Part shown: positions 19,201 through 25,063 of the stretch, in pieces
How the letters are laid out: every line of letters starts with the position of its first letter
Position numbering within the stretch: the first letter of the stretch is position 1
Assembly (NCBI GenBank): GCA_001653155.1
Contig: BDEJ01000052.1
Location: forward strand, 1 to 49,284
DNA: 49,284 nt
Direction of reading: 5' to 3'
DNA from: Porphyromonadaceae bacterium H1
GTDB taxonomy: Bacteria; Bacteroidota; Bacteroidia; Bacteroidales; Paludibacteraceae
Translations under genes and position numbers: made by a program
The notes under the pieces: generated by a model
The model's database searches: none
What the model was told of the DNA's origin: nothing
The model's input: the letters and a program-made list of their open reading frames with translations, nothing else

Positions 19201-19291
19201 AAAGTGAGGCGGATAGCCCCAAGCTGATCCCGAGTAGGGTAATCAGAATCCAGCTTCGTCTTTTTGTGAGATGTTGCGATTGTTTTATCAT
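16202..19291 (-). CDS. SusC/RagA-family TonB-dependent receptor
   Basis: The 1029-aa outer-membrane transporter has a signal peptide (about 1-33), then a carboxypeptidase-D-like regulatory domain (ISGKIVDKTGAALPGVSVVIKG...). A TonB-box-like stretch (LDEVVVVAYGVQKKKELTGS) precedes the plug (GLASGVRVTSSGLPGGGADIIIRG, SATALYGARGANGVILVTTKKG). A 22-strand barrel follows, ending in TITCGLQVSF with the terminal Phe usual for BAM substrates. With the SusD gene just downstream it should import oligosaccharides made by surface GH43 enzymes. No hybrid two-component regulator or ECF sigma/anti-sigma pair is present in the window, and I see no STN domain at the N-terminus, so regulation comes from outside this locus. 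Confidence 0.96.
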   Translation of the reverse strand: MIKQSQHLTKRRSWILITLLGISLGLSASLSVQSTGGLISGKIVDKTGAALPGVSVVIKGSQRGTISNAEGRFSINSNSDSERLVFSFIGYETRELELRTGENLIIKLEESDRSLDEVVVVAYGVQKKKELTGSIAVVDTKQIDKMTVPGIGQALQGLASGVRVTSSGLPGGGADIIIRGIGSFHNYSPLYVIDGMILESSQREFNMNDVESIQVLKDASATALYGARGANGVILVTTKKGREGETRINFNATMGVASIAKRYEMMNSLEFLRINRLAYANAKKVWPGEPAQGQKLINTDWQDEFYKTGITEDYNLSVSGGSRNGNYMFAFNMYDEDGSVQGPFYKRLTIRSNAEARKGVFTIGENLMVGRSETKTLQGNPFIDLARMPPIIPVRDPNNPTEYGFGSSSYQTYGSNPIGLQETHDSRQENIRIIGSAFLQIEPIQGLQIKSNLGFEYFNWFDKNKIVHKQLRYLSKSQYKDELYEGNGAMQSWLWENTAFYKNNIGKHSFDLLAGYTAQMTERRGNNITGYNLIQEGFWVLNNISKESKATPAVGGRNTAIAMTSVIGRINYNYDDRYMVQLNMRRDATSLFGGNYRAGIFPGVSLGWRISGEEFMQRVSFVNDLKFRLSYGRSGNQGAIPPYQFATYIASGDRVAIFGQDPKIHTGMIQTGLANSNLRWESRETYNVGIDFSLANQRLYGTFDYFNANLYDLLIKKDQAWMKGVDTPPWVNYGAINNSGVELQLGWRENKGTFKYDVALNFTHTRNKMVRLGDDAFYYAGIGSSSYSAVGRSPGDFFVLRTDGIFQNWDEVYNYTAKVIDPLTGNETSKMIQPKAQPGDIRYKDVNRDGEISLEKDREFVGSPFPLFEAGLNFNCEYKGFDFNLFLFGVYGNHIFNNTRFWLERMDETSNLPKNLKPWNGEGTSYTTPRPYIGTTDNVQVATDRWIERGDYLRLKNIQLGYTLPDKLTNASKILEKLRLYVGAQNLFTLTPYSGLDPEISGGGIYDKGYDNGHFPPVRTITCGLQVSF

Positions 19292-19585
19292 GGATTAAAA
19301 TTTAAAGTGTGAATATTGGATGTTTTTAGTCTCGTCCTTTTTTGTGTCGCCGCTGCAACATAAACTGTTTTTCGATTAAACAAACTTTTGTAATGCACAA
19401 AAATAGACGATATGCAACTCTTTCTTTTGGTAAAAAAGTTGATTTTTCTTGTACTATTGTCCAAAATTCAGCTTTTTTCGCTGTGTCTTTCTTTCCTGCT
19501 GATAGCGAAATGGGAGTATCTCTTTATCGCAATTCTGCCCCGAAGCTTCTTTTTATGCAAGAAAATGAATAAATAACGCTTTATT

Positions 19586-19617
19586 TTTGGTATATTTTCA
19601 AAAAGTGACTATTTTTG
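19586..19617 (+). promoter_or_regulatory. argR promoter (-33 TTTG, -7 TATTTTTG)
   Basis: TTTG at 19586-19589 and TATTTTTG at 19610-19617 are separated by 20 bases. This matches the Bacteroidota sigma-ABfr consensus TTTG-N19-21-TAnnTTTG exactly. The predicted start is near 19623, about 23 bases before the argR ATG. Confidence 0.7.
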
Positions 19618-19620
19618 TCG

Positions 19621-19641
19621 GCATATATTCTAAAAATATGC
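19621..19641 (+). promoter_or_regulatory. Palindrome at argR start, possible ArgR operator
   Basis: GCATAT and ATATGC bracket nine AT-rich bases, directly over the predicted transcription start. ARG boxes in other bacteria are AT-rich 18-bp palindromes, so this is a candidate autoregulatory site; the match to the classical consensus is only partial. Confidence 0.4.
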
Positions 19642-19645
19642 ACTC

Positions 19646-20113
19646 ATGAAGAATAAAAAGATTCGTTTGCAAGCCATTTCGGAGATTCTTCGTTCGAAGG
19701 TAGTAGGCAGCCAGGATGATCTGCTGGAAATGCTGAAAGAGCGCAATTTCCATATTGCACAAGCTACCCTGTCACGAGATTTTAAAACCTTGAAAGTAGC
19801 TAAAATACCCTTGGCCGGAGGGGGGTACAAATACAGCTTGCCCGCCCATAATATGCCGCTTCCGATACAAGAGAGCGGAGGGAGCCGGAATATTTCTTCT
19901 ACGCTGCTGAGCATTGATTTCTCCGGACAACTGGCTGTGCTTAAAACCAAACCCGGTTATGCCAATGCCTTGGCTTGGGATCTTGATAATTTGAATCCCG
20001 AGGGAGTCTTGGGAACGGTGGCCGGCGACGACACCATCCTTATCGTTCTCCGTGAAGGGACAGAGCGCAAAAGTATTGTCAATTTAATCAAGCAATATTT
20101 TGGAGATAAGTAG
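19646..20113 (+). CDS. argR: Arginine repressor ArgR
   Basis: The 155-aa arginine-responsive transcription factor has two domains. The N-terminal winged helix (about 1-75) carries KKIRLQAISEILRSK and the recognition helix ATLSRDFKTLKVAKIP, matching the SRDL-type ArgR signature. The C-terminal domain (about 85-155), which forms the hexamer and binds arginine, contains TKPGYANALAWDLD and GTVAGDDTILIVL, where the DD pair contacts arginine. The stop TAG is immediately followed by the ATG of the GNAT gene, so the two are translationally coupled. It leads an argR - GNAT - argG cluster and probably controls it and other arginine genes elsewhere. Confidence 0.95.
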   Translation: MKNKKIRLQAISEILRSKVVGSQDDLLEMLKERNFHIAQATLSRDFKTLKVAKIPLAGGGYKYSLPAHNMPLPIQESGGSRNISSTLLSIDFSGQLAVLKTKPGYANALAWDLDNLNPEGVLGTVAGDDTILIVLREGTERKSIVNLIKQYFGDK

Positions 20114-20728
20114 ATGGGAAAAAATAATTTGCCTTTGAACCAAGAGTTTACTCTGGAGCTTAGTAAAATGCTGTCCGGACAAACTACGGCAGACATTGTA
20201 GTCAGTGTGGCGGATGACTCCCACCTGGCTTATGTGGAAACCATCCTGCAAACTATTGCCGATGCTGCGGCTGTACGTGGAACGGGTATAGCCAAGCGCA
20301 GCCCCGAATACATCAGCATGAAGATACGTGAAGGTAAGGCTATTATTGCTTTGGCCGGGTCGGAATTTGCCGGTTTCTGCTACATCGAGACCTGGAGCGA
20401 CAAGAAATTTGTAGCCAACTCGGGACTTATTGTCGTGGAGAAGTTCCGTGGCTGCGGCCTTGCTAAGCGCATCAAACAACGGGCTTTCAACTTATCGCGC
20501 GAGCGCTATCCGGATGCTAAAATATTTGGTTTAACGACCGGCCTGGCTGTGATGCGTATCAACTCGGAACTGGGCTATAAACCGGTAACATTTTCCGAAC
20601 TGACCGACGACGAGGCTTTCTGGAAAGGTTGTCAAAGTTGTGTAAATTACGATATTCTGCAGCGTACCGGAAGACGTTTCTGCCTCTGTACGGGTATGCT
20701 TTACGATCCTCACAAAGAGAAGAAATAA
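20114..20728 (+). CDS. GNAT-family N-acyltransferase, candidate N-acyl-glutamate synthase
   Basis: The 204-aa protein has a GNAT fold. The acyl-CoA pyrophosphate loop is in VVEKFRGCGLAKRI (R-x-x-G-x-A pattern, about residues 112-126), preceded by the FAGFCYIETW strand and followed by ARYPDAK-type helix sequence and MRINSELGYKPV. Placement between argR and argG, coupled to argR with no gap, suggests it starts arginine synthesis by acylating glutamate. In Bacteroides the pathway runs through N-succinyl intermediates, so succinyl-CoA is a possible donor. Both points are inference. The C-terminus carries four closely spaced cysteines (WKGCQSC and RFCLCTG), a CxxC plus CxC arrangement that is not part of the GNAT fold and could bind a metal. 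Confidence 0.8.
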   Translation: MGKNNLPLNQEFTLELSKMLSGQTTADIVVSVADDSHLAYVETILQTIADAAAVRGTGIAKRSPEYISMKIREGKAIIALAGSEFAGFCYIETWSDKKFVANSGLIVVEKFRGCGLAKRIKQRAFNLSRERYPDAKIFGLTTGLAVMRINSELGYKPVTFSELTDDEAFWKGCQSCVNYDILQRTGRRFCLCTGMLYDPHKEKK

Positions 20729-20776
20729 TCAGCGCCTCTCCTTAATTGAATTTTAATCACTACAAATAATTATCGT

Positions 20777-21979
20777 ATGAAAGAAAAAGTATTATTGGCC
20801 TTCAGCGGAGGACTGGACACCTCGTTTTGCGCCATGTATTTGTCCCGTGAGAAAGGCTACGAAGTCCATACGGCAGTGGCTAATACCGGCGGATTCGACG
20901 AGGAAGAGCTTAAACGTATCGAGGAACGCGCCTATCGTTTGGGAGTGACCAGTCACGTGGCGCTCGACGTCACCCGGGAGTATTACGAAAAGAGTATTCG
21001 TTATATGATTTTCGGCAATGTCTTGCGTAACGGGACCTATCCGATTTCCGTCAGTTCGGAACGCATCTTCCAGGCTATGGCCATTATCGACTATGCACAA
21101 AAGATAGCTGCCGATTATGTGGCCCACGGAAGTACCGGAGCCGGAAACGATCAGGTACGTTTCGATCTTACCTTCGACGTGCTCGCTCCCGAAATAAAAA
21201 TACTCACTCCCACGCGAGATATGACCCTCACGCGTGAATACGAAATCGATTACCTTCGCAAGCACGGTTACGAAGCCGATTTTACGAAGATGGAGTACTC
21301 CATCAACAAAGGGTTGTGGGGAACCAGTATTGGAGGAAAAGAAACTTTAAAATCCGAACAAACCTTACCCGACTCAGCCTATCCCAGTCAGATTGAAAAG
21401 TCGGGTGAAGAGGATATATCCATCGGTTTCGACTGTGGGGAACCCACTGTCTTAAACGGAAAGACCTACGACGACAAAGTGGCCCTCATACGGGATCTGG
21501 AGCGCTTGGCTGCTCCCTTCGGTATTGGACGTGATATGCATATCGGCGATACGATTATCGGTATTAAAGGCCGTGTCGGTTTTGAGGCGGCTGCTCCCAT
21601 GCTTATTATCAACGCCCATAAGATGCTCGAGAAGCATACCCTCAGTAAATGGCAACTTTATTGGAAGGAGCAATTGGGTAACTGGTATGGTATGTTCTTG
21701 CACGAAGCGCAATATCTCGATCCGGTGATGCGCGATATCGAGGCTTTTCTGCTACAATCGCAGCAGCAGGTAAACGGAACCGTATTTCTCAGACTGTATC
21801 CGCGCTCATACACCCTCGTGGGTGTCGATAGTCCCTACGACCTGATGAAAACCGACTTTGGTGAGTATGGCGAAGTGAATCGTGCCTGGACAGCCGATGA
21901 TGTCAAAGGATTTACCAAAATAATGGGCAATCCGATGAAGATTTTTCACAACGTTCGTAAACGGAACGGGATGCTGTAA
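20777..21979 (+). CDS. argG: Argininosuccinate synthase
   Basis: The enzyme joins citrulline and aspartate with ATP to give argininosuccinate, the penultimate step of arginine synthesis. The 400-aa chain has the N-type ATP pyrophosphatase loop LAFSGGLDTSFC at the start. It also has ANTGGF, VSSERIFQA, AHGSTGAGNDQVRFDL and SINKGLWGTSIGGKETL, all active-site segments of ArgG. It belongs to the divergent Bacteroidota branch rather than the E. coli-like one. It lies 48 bases after the GNAT gene in the same direction. In related genomes argC and argD often follow, but here the next gene is an outer-membrane protein, so the cluster is short. Confidence 0.96.
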   Translation: MKEKVLLAFSGGLDTSFCAMYLSREKGYEVHTAVANTGGFDEEELKRIEERAYRLGVTSHVALDVTREYYEKSIRYMIFGNVLRNGTYPISVSSERIFQAMAIIDYAQKIAADYVAHGSTGAGNDQVRFDLTFDVLAPEIKILTPTRDMTLTREYEIDYLRKHGYEADFTKMEYSINKGLWGTSIGGKETLKSEQTLPDSAYPSQIEKSGEEDISIGFDCGEPTVLNGKTYDDKVALIRDLERLAAPFGIGRDMHIGDTIIGIKGRVGFEAAAPMLIINAHKMLEKHTLSKWQLYWKEQLGNWYGMFLHEAQYLDPVMRDIEAFLLQSQQQVNGTVFLRLYPRSYTLVGVDSPYDLMKTDFGEYGEVNRAWTADDVKGFTKIMGNPMKIFHNVRKRNGML

Positions 21980-22178
21980 TCCAGATCCTTTCCATCGATT
22001 TTCGACCCTGCCTGCATACGGCCCTTTTCGGGGTCGTATGTCGCTTCGAGCCCAGTCTTTTGAAAAGCGCCTTGAAAGAGGAGGCGAAATCTTCATTTGT
22101 TTTCGGATTTGAAATATTAGTCTTAATTTCGCGACTTGTTTCATAGATCAACATCAACCAACTTAAAACAACTTTCTT

Positions 22179-22880
22179 ATGATGCGTAAATTATTTTTTG
22201 GGGCTGTTTTTATCCTTTCGGTGTTTGGATTACAAGCTCAAAACTTGCAATTGCATTACGATTTGGGGAATGCCGTTTACGGCAACGAGTTCAAAGGCAA
22301 GCGTCCCCGCTTGACATCGACGGTGGAGATGTTTCATCCCGACCGTTGGGGTAGTACTTTCTTCTTTACCGACATGGACTATACCGATAAGGGAGTGGCT
22401 GCGGCTTATTGGGAGATTGCTCGCGAACTGCAGTTTTGGAAAGGTCCCGTTTCGCTGCACGTGGAATATAACGGTGGATTACAGTTTATCAACAATGCCT
22501 ACTTGTTGGGGGCTACTTACTCATGGAACAGTAGTGATTTCTCCAAAGGTTATTCCCTCAGCGCGATGTACAAATACATTCAGGGAAATTTTGTAACGCC
22601 GCATAATTTCCAGCTTACGGGTGTTTGGTATCTCCACTTCGGAGGAGGCAAGTATAGTTTTATGGGTTTTGCTGATTTTTGGCGGGAGAATATGTTCAAC
22701 GGAACGGAATTCACTTTCTTGAGCGAGCCTCAGTTTTGGTTCAACCTGAACAAGCTCTCTTTCCTGCCGAATGATTTCAATCTCAGCTTAGGAGGAGAAA
22801 TAGAATTGGGTTATAACTTTGCAGCTCGGAAAGGATTCTATGCGATCCCCACATTGGGTTGTAAATGGACCATCAAATAA
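22179..22880 (+). CDS. DUF5020-like outer-membrane beta-barrel protein (Tsx-like candidate)
   Basis: The 233-aa protein has a Sec signal (ending VFGLQAQ). The mature chain alternates aromatic and polar residues in strand-length blocks (LQLHYDLGNAVYG, GSTFFFTDMDY, VSLHVEYNGGLQF, YSLSAMYKYIQG, FQLTGVWYLHFGGGKYSFMGFADFW, FNLSLGGEIELGYNF) and ends in PTLGCKWTIK. This is the look of a 10-12-stranded outer-membrane barrel. It resembles the DUF5020 family, which I associate with nucleoside-channel (Tsx-like) proteins. The purine permease gene starts 35 bases downstream on the same strand, which supports a role in passing nucleobases or nucleosides through the outer membrane. Confidence 0.72.
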   Translation: MMRKLFFGAVFILSVFGLQAQNLQLHYDLGNAVYGNEFKGKRPRLTSTVEMFHPDRWGSTFFFTDMDYTDKGVAAAYWEIARELQFWKGPVSLHVEYNGGLQFINNAYLLGATYSWNSSDFSKGYSLSAMYKYIQGNFVTPHNFQLTGVWYLHFGGGKYSFMGFADFWRENMFNGTEFTFLSEPQFWFNLNKLSFLPNDFNLSLGGEIELGYNFAARKGFYAIPTLGCKWTIK

Positions 22881-22915
22881 CAACTGACACTAAGAATCCC
22901 TAATAATACGAGTAT

Positions 22916-24205
22916 ATGAATTTTTTAGAGAAATTATTCGGTTTTAAAAAAGGAACACATAACCTGCGCACCGAGCTGCTGGCAGGTCTCACTACCTTTC
23001 TCACGATGGCTTATATCCTTGCGGTGAACCCTTCGATACTGAGTGTTACGGGTATGGATAAAGGAGCCTTATTTACGGCCACTGTTTTGGCGGCCGTTAT
23101 TGCTACTTCGCTGATGGCTGTGCTGGCTAAGCTGCCCTTTGCCTTGGCTCCCGGTATGGGCTTGAACGCTTTCTTTGCCTTTACGGTGTGTATGGCTATG
23201 GGGTATAGTTGGCAGTTTGCTCTTACGGCGGTACTCATCGAAGGTTTGGTGTTCATTGTGCTGACTTTGACGAATTTGCGCGAGGCCATCGTCAACCTCT
23301 TACCCGATAGTCTCAAGAAAGCCATCAGTGCCGGTATCGGGCTGTTTATTGCTTTCATCGGTTTACAAAATTCGGGCATTATCGTCAACAACGATGCTAC
23401 ACTGGTACACTTGGGTGATATTACTTCGGGTACGGCTTTGCTCGGCATCATAGGGCTGTTGCTTACCTCCGTACTGTTGGTGCTGCGGGTGAAAGGAGCT
23501 TTGTTGATCGGTATTCTTGCAACGACACTGATTGGTATTCCCATGGGTATTACCCATTACGAAGGGGTCTTCAGCGCTCCGCCTTCGGTAGAGCCCATCT
23601 TCTTCAAATTTGAGTTTGAGCAAATTTTCACAAAGGACATGCTGATGGTAGTATTTACTTTCCTTTTCGTGGATATTTTCGATACCATCGGTACCTTGGT
23701 AGGTGTTTCCACTAAGGCAAAGATGATAAAGGACGGTAAAATACCCAATGCGCGAATGGCCTTTCTGGCTGACGCTATCGGAACGACAGCCGGTTCGATC
23801 TTGGGAACCAGCACCGTTACCACTTACGTGGAGAGTGCTGCCGGAGTAGGCGAGGGCGGCCGGACCGGTCTTACGGCTTTTGTCGTGGCGCTTTGTTTCT
23901 TGTTGGCGCTCTTCTTTTCTCCGCTTTTTCTGGCTATACCCGCCTCTGCTACGGCTCCCGTTCTGGTGCTGGTAGGGCTGATGATGCTTACGCCTATTAA
24001 AGAAGTGGATCTGCACGACTACGCGGAAGCCATCCCGGCTTTTCTGTGTATCATCTTTATGCCCTTGGCTTACAGCATCTCAGATGGTATCGTGTTGGGA
24101 ATGATCAGCTACGTGCTCATCAACCTCCTTTGTGGCAAGTTCCAAAAATTGAGTGTGGGCATGTATGTGCTGGCTCTACTCTTTGTGCTGAAATACTTCA
24201 TTTAA
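22916..24205 (+). CDS. NCS2-family purine permease (AzgA/PbuG-like)
   Basis: This 429-aa integral inner-membrane protein of about 12-14 segments is predicted to take up hypoxanthine, guanine or adenine with protons. AzgA-type marks are the N-terminal GTHNLRTELLAGLTTFLTMAYILAVNP, the substrate motif ALAPGMGLNAFFAF, VFTFLFVDIFDTIGTLVGVSTKA, and GTSTVTTYVESAAGVGEGGRTGLTA. Motifs are complete and the length is normal for the family. It is co-directional with the barrel protein gene upstream and followed by a strong terminator. Which purine it prefers cannot be decided from the sequence. Confidence 0.93.
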   Translation: MNFLEKLFGFKKGTHNLRTELLAGLTTFLTMAYILAVNPSILSVTGMDKGALFTATVLAAVIATSLMAVLAKLPFALAPGMGLNAFFAFTVCMAMGYSWQFALTAVLIEGLVFIVLTLTNLREAIVNLLPDSLKKAISAGIGLFIAFIGLQNSGIIVNNDATLVHLGDITSGTALLGIIGLLLTSVLLVLRVKGALLIGILATTLIGIPMGITHYEGVFSAPPSVEPIFFKFEFEQIFTKDMLMVVFTFLFVDIFDTIGTLVGVSTKAKMIKDGKIPNARMAFLADAIGTTAGSILGTSTVTTYVESAAGVGEGGRTGLTAFVVALCFLLALFFSPLFLAIPASATAPVLVLVGLMMLTPIKEVDLHDYAEAIPAFLCIIFMPLAYSISDGIVLGMISYVLINLLCGKFQKLSVGMYVLALLFVLKYFI

Positions 24206-24240
24206 CAGAGACGAGTGTTTTCTAAATTCCTCCGGACGGT

Positions 24241-24285
24241 AAAAAAGCAGCCGGCAAGATTTCTTGCCGGCTGCTTTTTTTGTTT
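24241..24285 (+). terminator. Strong intrinsic terminator after the purine permease gene
   Basis: AAGCAGCCGGCAAGA pairs perfectly with TCTTGCCGGCTGCTT, followed by TTTTTGTTTCTTG. It ends the barrel-permease unit. The right-hand part and the following 30 bases recur in altered form at 28757-28792. Confidence 0.9.
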
Positions 24286-24310
24286 CTTGAGGGAAACGCT
24301 CTTCCTGAAA

Positions 24311-24345
24311 ATTTTAAAGGGCGAACCACAAGGGTTCGCTCCTAC
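24311..24345. repeat. REP-like palindrome
   Basis: GGGCGAACC...GGGTTCGCTCCTAC forms a short hairpin. I recall sequences of the form GGGCGAACCACAAGGTTCGCCC as common interspersed palindromes in many genomes. It lies between the terminator and the repetitive tract. Confidence 0.45.
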
Positions 24346-24349
24346 CGTC

Positions 24350-24500
24350 TCCTCGTCGAAAGATTTTTTTGCCGGCGAGGAATTTTTTTTCGCTGCTCGA
24401 CAGGATTTTTTTCCCTCGCGAAGAGTTTCCGAAAAGTCGGCGAGGATTTTTCGAAAATGTCTCGAGGAGTTTGCCGGTGGCTCGCGCGGAGCTCTCCCTC
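24350..24500. repeat. Degenerate short repeats with T-tracts
   Basis: Units of the form C(G)AGGA followed by a run of T (for example at 24375-24395, 24399-24412, 24440-24455 and 24463-24473) recur imperfectly, mixed with GCCGGCGAGG-type GC blocks. Short frames in both directions cross the tract, but all have biased composition (RSSR-, FFF-rich) and are not genes. Confidence 0.4.
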
Positions 24501-24542
24501 CCGCAGGAGCCCTCCCGCAAAAAAAACGGCCTGCGAAGCACC

Positions 24543-24850
24543 TTACTTGCCGTGTTCCTCGAACTTGACGGTCGAGAGCATGTTGCGTAAATCCTCACCG
24601 GGCGGAAGGTGATTTTTGCGTTCTTAATCAGCGAGATGTTGAACTTTTCCTCCTCTTCCGCAGCTTTTCCTCGAAAGACTCACCTGAAAGGTCCCGAAAT
24701 CGCCGAAACGGACAATACGTCCTTCCGCTAGATGCCATACCAAGAGCTTGATCCTTCGTTGAGCACGGCCGGCACGTCGGTGTCGCTCACCGTAGTGGAG
24801 ATACCCGCCACCTCAGGGCTCAAACTCTTGAATGTAACCTCGCCATCGGC
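24543..24850 (-). pseudogene. Frameshifted HU-related DNA-binding protein gene
   Basis: Read on the minus strand with frame changes, this gives ADGEVTFKSLSPEVAGIST, then IKLLVWHLAEGRIVRFGDFG, then KAAEEEEKFNISLIKNAKI, then GEDLRNMLSTVKFEEHGK and stop (TAA at 24543-24545). That is the C-terminal two-thirds of the long HU-related (HU-HIG type) proteins of Bacteroidota. At least three single-base frame changes break it, and the N-terminal part is missing, cut off exactly where the IS982-like fragment begins on the other strand. It is therefore a pseudogene, not an expressed nucleoid protein. Confidence 0.75.
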
Positions 24851-25042
24851 TGCTTCTATGGCTTCAAACTGCACCTGATAATCAGCGACAAAGCTGAAAT
24901 CTTAACTTTTATGCTTAGTCCCGGAAACCTAAACGACAGAGAAACGCTCAAATCCACGGAGTTTCGGAAGCGCATCTTCGGAAAGTTTTTTATGGATAGC
25001 CCAATATTGAAGCCCGATCAGCTCGAGCTCAGGTCTTTTTAA
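24851..25042 (+). mobile_element. IS982-family transposase fragment (copy 1)
   Basis: An open 63-codon frame without a start reads CFYGFKLHLIISDKAEIL, then SPGNLNDRETLKSTEF, then RKRIFGKFFMDS, ending at TAA 25040-25042. The FYGFKLHL and TPGNxxDR-type motifs are those of the DDE core of IS982-like transposases. Copy 2 at 28539-28709 is nearly the same sequence in the same direction. Inverted ends are not recognisable, so this is a relic. Confidence 0.75.
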
Positions 25043-25063
25043 GGCTTGCTTATTTCACTTTTT

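Larger units (their letters stand above)
19292..19645. other. Divergent promoter region between susC and argR
   Basis: These 354 bases are AT-rich and hold no gene. On the minus strand TATTTTTG (19398-19405) matches the Bacteroidota -7 box for susC, without a good -33 partner. The plus-strand argR promoter and palindrome at 19586-19641 are listed separately. Short open frames here are not convincing. Confidence 0.5.

Noticed and set aside
22014-22040. Hairpin after argG as a terminator
   Set aside because: The stem CATACGGCCC/GGGTCGTATG has one G-T pair and no T-run follows on either strand; too weak to call.
24280-24612. Overlapping short frames through the repeat tract
   Set aside because: They are products of CGAGGA/T-run repeats and of the frameshifted HU-related gene, with no protein-like pattern.
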